From contig NC_090442.1 in assembly GCF_031143425.1 (NCBI RefSeq), positions 423,167,776 through 423,231,775 on the forward strand: 64,000 nucleotides of DNA. Direction: 5' to 3'. The translations under genes and the position numbers were made by a program. How positions within the stretch are numbered: position 1 is the first letter of the stretch; every line of letters starts with the position of its first letter. Below are positions 57,501 through 64,000 of the stretch, piece by piece. This stretch comes from Pleurodeles waltl. Its lineage: Eukaryota > Chordata > Amphibia > Caudata > Salamandridae. Below the pieces are notes generated by a model. That model ran no database searches. It saw only the letters and a program-made list of their open reading frames with translations, and was not told the DNA's origin.

Positions 57501-58416
57501 TAGCCCAACTGTGCCTTTAAATTATGCCCCAGTTCCTCGAAAAAAACTGGAATAAACGTCAGCAGTACTTTCATAGGCCCTTATGTCAACAATGGACCGA
57601 ATCGATACAATCTGCAACCGTTCAAGTGTCGTTTCCACCGTGGACTCTATCAAGAAACCAGCATTTGAAGGCAGAATCCAGAGGCGGCATTGTTAATTGT
57701 GAAACCATTAAACTATGGCTGTACTCGGAACTTTCTCATTTGACTAAACACTGTGTGACCCTCGTCAATTCATTTATCCACCGTAGAAAACAGCACATAT
57801 CTCTCAGGCTCTATAAATGGTTAGGTTCGCCTTGATTTCAATATGTATGCCGTGTTCATCTATCCATTTAACCTGGAAGTGTCTTGTAGGAATTCCATAC
57901 AAATGCTCGTTCTATTAAACGGATTAAAACCTAGCAGAGTGTGTGTTCTTTTTGAGAGAACACGTCAACTTCAGAGTATAAATATAAAGGGTGTAAGGAC
58001 CTCTTCTCTAAACAGCTCCTTGTGCCCTAGGAAGACAGTATAGTCGTTATCAACAAATAAACGGAAATGTAGTTAAGGGCACACGCGTTCAAGCATGGCG
58101 TTACCATAGTTGTAACAACAATTTTCTAATCAATCAAAACGGCAACCCGGACTGATGTCGGCTCAGCGGGTTGTCAATGTGTTTTAATGGCTGTCACAGA
58201 ATGTAAAGACATTTTGAGGTGGATGAATACCTGCTCCCTGTTTTGAACGCCCTAAGGACCCAATGCTACATCTTTAAAACTAGCTTTTGCAGAGTTCGGG
58301 CCGCCCGATGTCTCCTCCTGTCCCTGCAGAAATATAACGTAGAATAAATATCACTTACGGGCTAGTAGTGCGATGGCGGCCAGGCAGGACAGGAAGAGCA
58401 GCCGCGTCCAGTTCAT
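36205..58416 (-). CDS. UCMA: UCMA / Gla-rich protein gene, four of about five coding exons
   Basis: This is a secreted, vitamin-K-dependent cartilage and bone matrix protein; the family is gamma-carboxylated on many glutamates, binds calcium and restrains mineralisation. Coding exons read 58416-58359, 56696-56631, 56501-56406 and 36303-36205. Every junction has GT..AG ends, and all introns are phase 1. The joined frame has no stop over 106 codons. It gives a hydrophobic signal peptide, then LREG as in mammalian UCMA, then [19 protein letters not shown] (furin site) and [20 protein letters not shown], which closely follow the human protein. ASSF fits the AXXF carboxylase-recognition motif. Human UCMA is 138 residues, so about 32 C-terminal residues (exon 5, with the conserved WHYDGLHPSYLYNR-type end) are missing. 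I searched the minus strand down to position 1 for that motif without success. The identification rests on family knowledge and exon structure together and is strong. Confidence 0.92.
37200..39160 (+). mobile_element. LTR-like repeat, sense orientation, approximate ends
   Basis: CTTACCTGTAAGCCCCTAGT, the ACCACCCTGGGTGTGACACA area and CCTGCCATTTACAGGCTGG (37400-37560) resemble, in reverse complement, the internal order of the ~2-kb LTR families in this window (for example 1960-2230). A proline/serine-poor, AAGGACTGCC-rich tail then follows, as at 49640-49990. No terminal TG..CA or target duplication was found, so ends are estimates and it may be more than one fragment. Confidence 0.45.
39161..39937. 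other. Unassigned intronic sequence
   Basis: No recognisable feature other than general AT-richness. Confidence 0.35.
39938..40935 (-). pseudogene. L2/CR1-like LINE, 5'-truncated, RT palm to 3' end
   Basis: On the minus strand from 40935 I read the RT palm ([18 protein letters not shown], a damaged YADD-like site). Then come [20 protein letters not shown] and the thumb and tail segments: [20 protein letters not shown], then [23 protein letters not shown] and [10 protein letters not shown]. Wording and order match L2/CR1-type ORF2 proteins. The 3' end has short ATTG repeats (39938-39950), like the simple-repeat tails of this clade. Stops and frameshifts show that it is dead. Confidence 0.82.
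41061..41542. mobile_element. Element with ~45-bp terminal inverted repeats
   Basis: TTATTAATTGCTCTCCAACT at 41061-41080 and its continuation TTGGG...CACCTCAGTG are mirrored at 41499-41542 in reverse complement. The span is about 480 bp with no coding capacity. Near the right end a hammerhead-like motif lies on the minus strand at 41478-41441, ending GCTGAAATATGTCGACC. The superfamily is unclear; it could derive from a Penelope terminal repeat. Confidence 0.5.
41716..41743. repeat. GC-rich stem-loop near the left end of the piggyBac-like element
   Basis: GCGGGCGTCGGCCA is followed directly by its reverse complement TGGCCGACGCCCGC, a near-perfect 14-bp stem with almost no loop. Confidence 0.85.
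42340..42592. repeat. (ATCT)n / TATAGA microsatellite block
   Basis: About 250 bp is made only of TATA, AGATCT and CTAT words, with a clean (CTAT)n run at 42538-42583. Reading frames of Ile/Tyr/Ser from this block are not genes. Confidence 0.95.
42590..42710. repeat. Imperfect palindrome
   Basis: ATAGATCACTTTTGT...GTGTGGTTTCCCTGGGG is answered by CCCCCAGGAAAACC...ATAAAAGTGATCTAT. The arms are about 40 bp with a ~12-bp loop, and the terminal AAAGTGATCTATATA word is repeated again at 42668-42710. Confidence 0.75.
43303..43740 (+). pseudogene. Acidic N-terminal relic, possibly transposase
   Basis: One frame gives [20 protein letters not shown], then [12 protein letters not shown], a stop, and [13 protein letters not shown] Ser/Asp/Glu-rich start of this kind is common to piggyBac-type transposases, and its position inside TTAA-bounded ends fits. 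No catalytic domain follows; the sequence passes into the tandem-repeat region. The identity is a guess based on context. Confidence 0.25.
44060..44910. repeat. Tandem repeat, ~380-bp unit, about 2.2 copies
   Basis: TAGGCCTACCC...GAGGTACCATTT...GGGAGACTTGGGGGAA recurs with GGTACC at 44111, 44491 and 44873 (380 and 382 bp apart). The first two units also share TTTGTGGCTCCTCTCAGATT, CTAGGTGTCTAGTTTTC and GAGCTAGAGGCCAAAATC. Divergence is about 10%. Related single segments (43740-43860) suggest a longer decayed array. Confidence 0.85.
45061..45384. repeat. Left copy of a 324-bp duplication flanking a LINE
   Basis: It starts CACTGCTTCTCAATACC and ends near CTCAATTTTAATATT. It matches 46712-47035 over its whole length with roughly 6-7% difference. 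It stops where the LINE begins. Confidence 0.85.
45385..46711 (+). mobile_element. 5'-truncated LINE insertion
   Basis: A 1.3-kb insertion carries the last part of a LINE ORF2, a 3' UTR, AATAAA at 46684-46689 and a short repeated tail (ACTTTCAACTTTCAAC). It is bounded exactly by the two 324-bp duplicates. 5' truncation is usual for target-primed reverse transcription. Confidence 0.75.
45512..46381 (+). CDS. C-terminal part of a LINE ORF2 protein, 289 aa
   Basis: The frame is open with no break. It starts with [15 protein letters not shown], the post-RT segment common to LINEs, followed by [14 protein letters not shown]. Near residue 208 lies [18 protein letters not shown], a C-X2-C-X8-H-X4-C knuckle typical of LINE C-termini. 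The RT domain itself is missing because of 5' truncation; the frame extends a little upstream of the ATG to a stop near 45446, so the ATG at 45512 is only the first Met. The exact clade was not determined. It lies antisense to UCMA in intron 3 and is not expected to be a functional gene. Confidence 0.75.
   Translation: MAARLMPTITYGSEIMLGKEAVFINRVQMKAYKTVFRIPRPVSPAQVRLELGLKNYEFQSRCTFIKLCWTMRAAETGTLNNLCWMEIEEQQRHNDKSTWGHRLNNCILALGLLEAWDLNSGKKEFFQKINAVTKKKSFNSDKQKLARRQHAWTIITSYKTLRAQEYLATTFNQSLKHRFMLFCFGLMETKDMVSSWKQQDLTHSCKLCGYSKESLEHIFCVCPALQNHRTFYLKNIFKTLNLRSCRPAIISWLSGISIPFSCLETKFMVQAQKELVNKVEAECARAIIL
46712..47035. repeat. Right copy of the 324-bp duplication
   Basis: Same orientation as the left copy. 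It starts directly after the LINE 3' tail (CAACTTTCAAC), so the pair has the geometry of a target-site duplication, although it is far longer than usual. Confidence 0.85.
47036..47599. other. Right interior of the piggyBac-like composite
   Basis: No gene. The sequence continues the host repeat beyond the 324-bp duplicate and ends in a G-rich stretch (47581-47600) next to the right terminal repeat. Confidence 0.4.
47640..48430 (-). pseudogene. L2/CR1-like LINE fragment: pre-RT and start of RT
   Basis: On the minus strand [20 protein letters not shown] and [20 protein letters not shown] read as the pre-RT region. They are followed after a stop by [20 protein letters not shown] then KPLLQNS, which corresponds to the RT entry segment (GVFP..LK.A.VKPLLK) of L2/CR1-type LINEs. 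It is decayed. It shares orientation and clade with the 3' piece at 39938-40935 and may be part of the same copy, split by the piggyBac-like insertion. Confidence 0.65.
48535..49985 (+). repeat. Old LTR, sense orientation, interrupted by a solo LTR
   Basis: It starts TGTTGAATCTGGCCC. The body carries, in the opposite direction to the element at 325, the shared LTR words (ACTTGTAAGTCCCTAGTA, GCCTCTGCAGCCTGTGTGTG, GTTTTAAACTGCC). At 49986 an antisense LTR begins, and the old sequence appears to resume at 52478. A related gag start follows at 53411 on the same strand, supporting an old LTR retrotransposon here. Confidence 0.55.
49986..52477 (-). repeat. Solo LTR related to the 325-7381 family
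   Basis: This 2492-bp segment begins TGTTAAAAATGGGGTC and ends TTTCAAACA. It is collinear with the LTR at 325-2413 through most of its length (for example GACCCTCACTCTAGTCAGG, GGGGCTACCTAGGGCCTACC, CCACTAGTAGCATTTGATTT). The GC-rich middle differs. The flanks are TGCTC and TCCTC, compatible with a 5-bp duplication with one change. No internal region or second LTR is attached, so it is a solo LTR left by recombination. Confidence 0.8.
52478..53410. other. Decayed interior of the old LTR element
   Basis: AT-rich, non-coding sequence between the solo LTR and the gag relic. Nothing else was recognised. Confidence 0.35.
53411..53740 (+). pseudogene. Gag-like N-terminal relic of an old LTR retrotransposon
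   Basis: It starts with [20 protein letters not shown]. After one frameshift near 53515 it continues [20 protein letters not shown] and an acidic Glu/Lys coiled-coil-like stretch. The pattern parallels the start of the intact gag at 5056 (MEKLKEYSVAQLKQFLKDLD, then LQKAQRA). It is on the same strand as the old LTR at 48535. Reading frames beyond 53740 decay. Confidence 0.6.
53741..55859. other. Unassigned intronic sequence
   Basis: No exon recognised. It is G/T-rich on the plus strand (54340-55280) with a (TG)n run at 54993-55029. Small open frames here are chance. Confidence 0.4.
54993..55029. repeat. (TG)n microsatellite
   Basis: About 18 TG units with one TA interruption. Confidence 0.9.
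55860..56080. other. GC- and CpG-rich block in UCMA intron 3
   Basis: It contains many CpGs (for example GGGCGCGAGGCGGCGCAG and GGAGCGCGCCCACCG) in an otherwise CpG-poor surround, about 330 bp downstream of exon 3. It could be a CpG island, an internal promoter, or a fragment of a GC-rich repeat. No reading frame was identified. Confidence 0.35.
56406..56501 (-). CDS. UCMA: UCMA coding exon 3: carboxylase recognition and furin site
   Basis: This 96-bp exon starts after CCTTCCAG and ends before GTGAGCC. It encodes [20 protein letters not shown], then [12 protein letters not shown]. The block matches the most conserved part of the UCMA propeptide. ASSF is an AXXF gamma-carboxylase docking motif, and RGKR followed by SPKS is the furin cleavage site that releases mature Gla-rich protein. 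It is only 129 bp from exon 2. Both junctions are phase 1. Confidence 0.93.
56502..56630 (-). other. UCMA intron 2, very short, with 21-base homopolymer
   Basis: A 129-bp intron between exons 2 and 3. In the sense direction it contains 21 consecutive C (plus-strand G, 56558-56578) followed by more pyrimidine-rich sequence before the acceptor. It is over 150 times shorter than intron 3. Confidence 0.85.
56558..56578. repeat. Poly-G run of 21 inside UCMA intron 2
   Basis: Twenty-one consecutive G on the plus strand (C in the UCMA sense direction), followed by AGGGG. A shorter G run (56356-56369) lies just beyond exon 3. The length may be affected by sequencing error. Confidence 0.9.
56631..56696 (-). 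CDS. UCMA: UCMA coding exon 2: propeptide
   Basis: This 66-bp exon has a pyrimidine-rich acceptor ending CTCTCCAG and a GTAAGTGG donor. It encodes [21 protein letters not shown], continuing directly from the signal peptide. LREG aligns with the same residues in human UCMA; the rest of this propeptide is poorly conserved in the family, as expected. Phase is 1 on both sides, so skipping it would keep the frame. Isoforms lacking internal exons are known for mouse Ucma, so exon 2 skipping is possible here, but this is inference. Confidence 0.85.
56697..58358 (-). other. UCMA intron 1
   Basis: A 1662-bp intron between the signal-peptide exon and exon 2, with GTAAGTG and CTCTCCAG ends. I see no coding exon or recognisable mobile element. 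A CA-rich stretch (57161-57212) is low-complexity. The ORFs seen on the plus strand here are chance. Confidence 0.75.
58359..58416 (-). CDS. UCMA: UCMA coding exon 1: start codon and signal peptide
   Basis: The exon encodes [19 protein letters not shown] plus the first base of the next codon. It is a typical signal peptide with one Arg followed by a Leu/Ala-rich hydrophobic core. The ATG sits in a good Kozak context with A at -3. An in-frame ATG lies far upstream at 58632, but the residues between are Pro/Gly/Ser-rich and would bury the signal peptide, so 58416 is chosen. The donor after the exon is GTAAGTG, a near-perfect consensus. The exon ends in phase 1 and joins exon 2 to give ...ALLA-L-LREG. 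Confidence 0.9.
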
Positions 58417-58640
58417 CTTTGCAGGGATCCACCAGGCTCGTCCGAACAAAGGTGCACACAGTCCGGCCGGGCTCTGAGCGCAAACTGCACATTCCTCAGG
58501 AGTAGGCGAGTAGGGGAGGGAGGCGGCTGGAATGTGATGAGCGGCCTGGGAGGGGCCGGACGCAGGCGCCCACCCACGGCCTGAGCTCTCTAGGTACGCG
58601 TGCGAGGACAGCACCCCGACTCCCGCCAGCAATACAGGCC
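58417..58640 (-). promoter_or_regulatory. UCMA: UCMA 5' UTR and proximal promoter, GC-rich
   Basis: GC- and CpG-rich sequence lies directly upstream of the UCMA start codon. On the plus strand GAACAAAGG at 58444-58452 fits the SOX consensus (A/T)(A/T)CAAAG. GGAATG at 58528-58533 and CATTCC at 58488-58493 fit TEAD sites. A GGGAGGGGCCGG stretch near 58550 fits Sp/KLF proteins. No convincing TATA box was seen. SOX control would suit a cartilage gene, but occupancy is inference and the transcription start is not determined. Confidence 0.4.
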
Positions 58641-59469
58641 TGTTCTTGAAATGTCAGTGACCAAGCTCACTGAAGTATTACTCTGCGGTTTGCAGCACTG
58701 GTCACACGCCATGCAGGAACAGGCACTGTGTACTTGCAGAGGACGCTGGTCTTAGCGCAGACAAGTGGACAATTTGCAAAATAAAATACTGTGAAGTCTG
58801 TAATACTTTTAACTCTTTGAGACTCCATGGAGGGTGAGATGTGTTTTCGAGGGTAATCACATTGAAATCAACGGAGATATTAATACATTTTTGGAGGCCA
58901 ATTAGTGTTTTGTGAGCAGTTGGTTCAGCTGAAGTATGTGGGAGGCGTTTAACTCGTTTGGAGGGTGACAATAAGTTCTTGAGTGAAAGTATCCAAATTA
59001 GGGTGAGATGAGATGTATGAATCTCTAATAACCTCAAGTTAACACGACTGATGTTCTAGCTTGCAAAAAGCCTATTTCGAACTGGCGTGGGGATGGAGGT
59101 AACCTAGCACTGTAAGTTCCAGCCAGGTACCAAGACATAAAGATACACAAACTCTGTGGTGACCTAAAGAAACCAATTTTGAAAACAAATAAAAAATTTG
59201 CTTACAGTCACGCTTCTGCCCTTTGCACATCCGTAAACATAGCAGAAGCAAATGACGTCAGCATACTTCTCTGAGCAGAATTCGTTTCAAGTTAGCTGAT
59301 ATGTCGAGTGCAGGCAGAATAGGTACCCTCAACCAGGTCATGAAATGGTGAGTGATGAGCCCTGCAGCTGGGATGATCTATATGGGAAATTTTGCATATT
59401 TCTCAAGTCTTTAATAACACAATTTTGAATAAAATTATCATTGATTGTGCATTCTTCTCTGGTTCCACA
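58641..59469. other. UCMA upstream flank, unassigned
   Basis: No neighbouring-gene exon was recognised upstream of the promoter. Confidence 0.4.
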
Positions 59470-59607
59470 CCTCAGTTTACGTCACAATCTCATCATATTT
59501 ATCAATTTATTGATCATGAATAAACCCTTCTTGAGTGACCTCAGTTTACTTCAGGATCTCATCATACTTATCAAGTTATTTATCATGAATAATCCCTTCT
59601 TGAGTGA
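59470..59607. repeat. Tandem duplication, 69-bp unit, two copies
   Basis: CCTCAGTTTAC...CCCTTCTTGAGTGA occurs at 59470-59538 and 59539-59607 with a handful of differences. A run of 19 T follows at 59617-59635. Confidence 0.9.
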
Positions 59608-59847
59608 CGATCTTTCTTTTTTTTTTTTTTTTTTTCCTATAGCACTGAACTCAGCCCTGACTCCACCAGTGAAAGATAACCGTTGAAATTGCCCACTATT
59701 ACTGTACCTGGACATATTTCCATCCATTTTAAAAGCAAGATGGATCACTCCCCTTGTTGGGAAGCCTAATCTGGATTTTTGCAATCTAAATAACCTTTAC
59801 CTCACCACATATCTCCCCTGTATGAGGAAAATCTGAGAGAAAACTAT

Positions 59848-60017
59848 GGGCATGATTTTGATCTTGGCGTAGGGTAATACTTCGTCACAAACGTGACGGA
59901 TATCCTGCCCACAGTATTACGATCCCATTATATCCAAAGGAGATCCTAATACGGCAGAAAGGATATCCGTCATGTTTGTGACAGAGTATTCCATCTACCG
60001 AAATCTAAATCAGGCCC
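59848..60017. mobile_element. 170-bp palindromic Harbinger-type MITE with TAT flanks
   Basis: It starts GGGCATGATTTTGATCTTGG and ends CCGAAATCTAAATCAGGCCC. The two halves are imperfect reverse complements around ATTATATCC, including GTCACAAACGTGACGG and its mirror. TAT flanks both ends (59845-59847, 60018-60020). It is more diverged than the MITE at 32778, which has a different terminal sequence but shares the GACGGATAT and CGTATTAC words. Confidence 0.8.
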
Positions 60018-60039
60018 TATGGCTAAATAATTTTAGAAA

Positions 60040-60640
60040 CACTTGGAAGGTGATGGGAAGTTGCTTGCAATAAGTCTAACAACTAACACTATCTTTGGGT
60101 TATCTTTGGGTAGCAATTCCAACCATTTGTTCTTTTGCACACTATGCCACCTCAGTTTGGACCCAACCATATGCAAATCAGACTTGACCCTGCTCCAATT
60201 TGAACAATCCAGGCCGAACTGCCAGATAAGCTGTACCCTGAACAGGAACACAAGCAACACAAAACCGGCTTCACCTTGACTGGGGCTCTTCAGTCGGGTG
60301 TTGCTTGGCTGCAGTGGCACAGTGACTATAGACTCGTGTATAGGCATACCCTTTTCCCAACTAAAGCTGTACTTTAAACACACAAAAGGTGATTGGAAAA
60401 TGCTTGCAATAACTCTAACCACTGGAAATCACTTGGGGTAACATTCCAACCCATTGTTCTTTTGACCCCCATGCCACCTCAGTTTGGACCCAGCCATATG
60501 CAAATCAGCTTGACCCTCCTCCACTAGGAACTCTCCAGACCGAACTGCCAGGTCAAGTCATCTTAGAACCAGAACACAAACAACCCTAGATTGAGTTCAC
60601 CCTGATTGGGGCCATGTTTATAATACAAGCTATCTGGCTT
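60040..60640. repeat. Tandem dimer, ~337-bp offset
   Basis: GGAAGGTGATGGGAAGTTGCTTGCAATAA (60047) recurs as AAAGGTGATTGGAAAATGCTTGCAATAA (60384). Then both copies share ATGCCACCTCAGTTTGGACC, CATATGCAAATCAG and CGAACTGCCAG. Divergence is about 15-20%. The same family appears in reverse complement at 33330-33750. Confidence 0.75.
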
Positions 60641-60902
60641 TTATGCCTGGTGCAGTACAGCGATGAATCTTTCAATATATAATCTGAACAAGGTGGCTGC
60701 AAAGAAAATATGTCCATCTTTTTGTACCTTTCTGATCCTCTGCCACTTTTGAAGCAGTCATTAATGGGATAGAAGTGCCAATTTAAATTCATGAATGAAG
60801 GTACCTCAGTCCTAGAATTGTTCTGTGCCTGGGTGATCTCCTGTGGGCTCACCTTCCTCTCTGTGTAAGTTGTGATGTTGCATCAGGATCAACCTTGTTG
60901 CC
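60641..60902. other. Unassigned sequence
   Basis: Tail of the tandem dimer passing into sequence with nothing recognised. Confidence 0.3.
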
Positions 60903-62842
60903 TGTAGGAAATTGGATTACCACAATGTAACCTGTGCTTAACCCTTTGGTAGCTTGGCAGGAAAGCAGTCAGGCTTGACCTAGAGACAATGTCCAAAACA
61001 TTTATGCAGCACTTCAAACAGTAATAACATGAAAACACAACACAAGAAAAACCCTATACCAATTTATACAAATATAGTATATTTTATTAAATTATTTGAC
61101 ACCAAAATGACAAAAATCCAATTAGTAGAACCAGAGATATACAATTTAAAAGATTTAGGTAAAAATGTGCTTAAATTCACAAAGGTGGTTATTTGGTCGC
61201 TCTGAACCTGGATGTAGTCACAAGTTGAGGCCAACTGTGATGGAGCGCCAGACAGATACAAGGGCCAAGGTAGGCCCGCTGAACAAAGTACCCTAAATCC
61301 TGGTTGTGTAGCATTGCAAGATCCTGCGTTAAGGTTGCGTTGTGTAGTGGCTGTTCCAGTGAGTTGTGGGCTACGATGCGAGGTCCTGTGTTGAGTATAC
61401 ATCCTGCAGCAGGGGTTCTGAAGAGCCTGGGGGTCCTGAGTCGAGGGTGTGTCACGCAGAGGTGGTTCCGTGTGAAGCTGCGAAGAGCTGCCTCATGTTG
61501 CTTCAGTTCTGCCAAAAAAACTCAGCTGGACCGACTGATGCCCTTCAGGCTCACTTCCAAAGCCCAGGGCTGGGGTGGCACTACTTGGGGGTTAGAAGTC
61601 ACAGCATGCAGAGTCCAGTGCAGGGTTCAAGGTAGTTGGAGCCTTTTATGTCCTTGAGGCTCTGATCAGGAAGCCAGCCAGCTAGCCCTTGGAGTCACCC
61701 TGGTGGTCCTGGGTTCAAGATGCAGGCCCAGTCCTTTTCTTTCAGGCAGGAGGGCAGCAGAGTAGCAGTCCTTCTCACAGCAGAGAAGCACAGCAGTCCT
61801 TTTTCTGAGTCTTCCACAGGTCCAGCTGTGTACTGAAGAGTTGGGTCTGAGAGTCCAATATTTATACCTGTGCTAGCTTTGAAGTGGGAGATGCTTGTGA
61901 AGCACCCCCCCATAGAGGTGTGTGGAATTTCCTGCTTCCCTGCTCTGGCTTTAGCTTGCCTGGGGGCACAGAAGGCTAGTTTAAAACCTTTTGTGAGTGA
62001 GTCTTACTGGCGTGCAAGTGTGGTAGGTGACAGCGCCACTCCTTTTCAAGTCAGAGATGGCCCATTCGGCCAACACCAATTCCTACTTTGTCTCCCTGTC
62101 CGCGAGTAATACACAAAGACCAAGTGCCAGCTACACATAGCAAGCTCCAAATAATTGATACAAGAAAATGTAAACTTTCTAAAAGTGATATTTTCAAAAT
62201 TGTGACTGAAAATCTTACTTTGCCATTAGAGAGGGTTTTCAATTGCAATTCTTGAGACACCAGACTCAACATTCCTATCTGATCCCAATTAAAAGTTTTT
62301 AAATGTAATAAGGTAAACCAATGCTATCATGAGGGTATGCTAGGCCTTGTAATAGTGAACAATGAATGAAAGAGTTTTTCACTACTGTGATATGTGAAAA
62401 TTAAAAGTGCATGATCAACATTTTCATTACACTGCACTCTGCACTATGGGACGTTTAGGGCCTACCCTAGGGGTGACGTACATGTATTGCCAGGTTGAAA
62501 TGGCAGTTTAAATTTAAAACTGCACACTCAGGCTGCAGTGGCAGGTCTGAGACATGTTTAAAGGACTGCTTAAGTGGGTTGCAGAATCAGTGCTGGAGGC
62601 ATAGAAATAACTTACAGGTTGTGGGTACAGCTTGTAACACTTTACTAGCGACATACAAGTAAATTAAATGTGTCAATTGGGTGGAAGCCAATTTTGGCAT
62701 AGTTTAGGGAGAGAGCAGAAGCACTAGTTAGCAGTGGAAAAGTGTGGAGAGTCATAAGGCCAGAAAAAAATGAAATCAGCAAAAACAAGGGGATTGAAGG
62801 CAAAAAGTTGGAGGAAAAACATACCATGGATGTCAGGTCTAA
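60903..62842 (-). repeat. Old solo LTR, third family member
   Basis: It begins TGTAGGAAATTGG. It follows the same order as the LTR at 325: CCTTTGGTAGCTTGGCAG, CAGTAATAACATGAAAACAC, TAGGGCCTACCCTAGGGGTG and CTGCAGTGGCAGGTCTGAGA. Overall it is strongly diverged. The right end is unclear (GGTCTAATG), and no target duplication was found. Confidence 0.6.
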
Positions 62843-64000
62843 TGCGACCCTTGTTATTTAGTTCCTTATCGAACATCAATGATCTTGAGTGCTTTTTACA
62901 TATTATATTAGTTAGTACACCGCGGACCCCAATGACAGCTTAGTCTGTTTTTTCAAATAGGAACATCCTTAGATTGGTCTCAGACATATAACCCAACAAA
63001 TCCTTTTTTTCTGTTTGTGTTGAAATCTGACACTTTACCAGACTAACTATGGCCTGATGAGGTGGCACCACAAGGCACCTAAACACTTATTCTATGTGCA
63101 TATCCTGTAGCTTGAGACACACATTTTAGTGCGGTCATGTAGAGTTACACCTATTCATAATGTCTGTTAAAAAATGTAGTTCCATTGTAAAGTTAAAAGC
63201 TATTCATTCCCTTTTATGACTTAGGAGTGGCAGTCTAATCAATAATATTTCTGCATATTGATAGAGGGACCAAGCTCAGTCAGTTATCCCTGTGGCTCAA
63301 AAGGTCACAATAACCAGGCCTTCTGAGCACTTTCCAATTTTCTTCTCTGCCTCTTTTGGCTGTCCTTCGCACTCTACATCCCTTTAGCACTTGACCCTCA
63401 GGTTTTTGAGGTTGAGCGGCCAGTGTCAAGTTTATCTTCACGTCACAGGCACTGGTATTTAATTACATTACTCACTTACGTTGGGTATTAGGTGCCCATG
63501 TGGCCCATTAGTCACCCTGCCATAGAGAAGACCATTTCCTCAACAAATATGCAAGTTGCCTACAATGTCTAGTATTGCTTCATTGATGTATATACTAAAA
63601 TTCCTGGGGATTCACAAGATAGCTATATTTTCTGCCAGTCAACTATTGCATGTCAGTGGATTGCTGGGTATTTTGCTGGCAAGAGACTATTAGAGAAACT
63701 TAATTATTACTCATTGAGACTGTATGAATACATAGGGAAGTGCTATCACAAACATAGACACTCATAACTTCACCTGATCACAATATACACTCATGCGGCT
63801 AACATTAAATGTATGCATGTGTAGAATGTCTGCAACATTCAAAAGGTTAACATATTAAAACAAATATTAGATGTTTTTGTTTCAGGAGATGCAGGGTATG
63901 CCCTTTCTCCCCATCTTCTCACCCCTTCCAAAGTCCAACCACACAGCCTCAGCAGCGGCACAATAGGGCACATACTTACATGCAAGCCATTACTGAGTGA
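62843..64000. other. Unassigned sequence with a Penelope-like end motif
   Basis: No gene. At 63053-63087 CCTGATGAGGTGGCACCACA then AGGCACCTAAACAC resembles the hammerhead-like motif of Penelope ends (CTGATGA, a GGTG/CACC stem, then AAAC). Confidence 0.3.

Noticed and set aside
58417..58632. N-terminal extension of UCMA from an upstream in-frame ATG
   Set aside because: The added 72 residues are Pro/Ser/Gly-rich and would displace the signal peptide; the ATG at 58416 has a good Kozak context and matches the family.
1..64000. CRISPR arrays, operons, bacterial defence systems, tRNA or rRNA genes
   Set aside because: No regular short spaced repeats or prokaryotic gene layout; the sequence is clearly vertebrate.

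Overview
The window looks like a piece of a very large, repeat-swollen vertebrate genome, most likely a salamander or newt. This is an inference from two things. One real vertebrate gene has its short exons scattered over more than 22 kb. The remaining DNA is dense with amphibian-type mobile elements: LTR elements with ~2 kb LTRs, DIRS-like, Penelope-like, L2/CR1-like, hAT, Harbinger and piggyBac-like. Nothing prokaryotic is present: no operons, rRNA, tRNA or CRISPR.

The only host gene I can support is UCMA (upper zone of growth plate and cartilage matrix associated protein, also called Gla-rich protein), on the minus strand. Four coding exons with matching splice phases were found: exon 1 at 58359-58416, exon 2 at 56631-56696, exon 3 at 56406-56501 and exon 4 at 36205-36303. 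They join into an uninterrupted 106-codon frame with a signal peptide, an AXXF carboxylase-recognition motif, an RGKR furin site and a Glu-rich mature region. The last exon was not found and probably lies beyond position 1. Intron 2 is 129 bp, while intron 3 is about 20.1 kb and packed with transposons.

Layout. 1-9870: a decayed Penelope-like element (minus strand) apparently split by a young, complete, gag-only LTR retrotransposon (325-7381, TSD GTGTC, LTRs about 0.7% different). 9871-18240: old intergenic sequence with a SINE, a 924-bp Harbinger-like element and a second Penelope relic. 18243-21325: a decayed DIRS-like element. 21326-36204: mostly unassigned sequence with small inverted-repeat elements and a 719-bp hAT element with a perfect 8-bp TSD, 0.2 kb downstream of UCMA exon 4. 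36304-56405 (UCMA intron 3): an LTR-like block, two L2/CR1-like LINE pieces, a 5.9-kb composite bounded by piggyBac-like ends (itself holding a satellite-like array and a LINE flanked by 324-bp duplications), and an older sense-strand LTR/gag element interrupted by an antisense solo LTR. 56406-58700: UCMA exons 1-3 and promoter. 58700-64000: upstream flank with a Harbinger MITE, tandem repeats and a third old LTR.

No undescribed defence-like or metabolic system is visible. The points most worth following are the UCMA gene structure, the gag-only LTR family, recurrent hammerhead-ribozyme-like motifs near Penelope relics, and the 324-bp duplication around a LINE.
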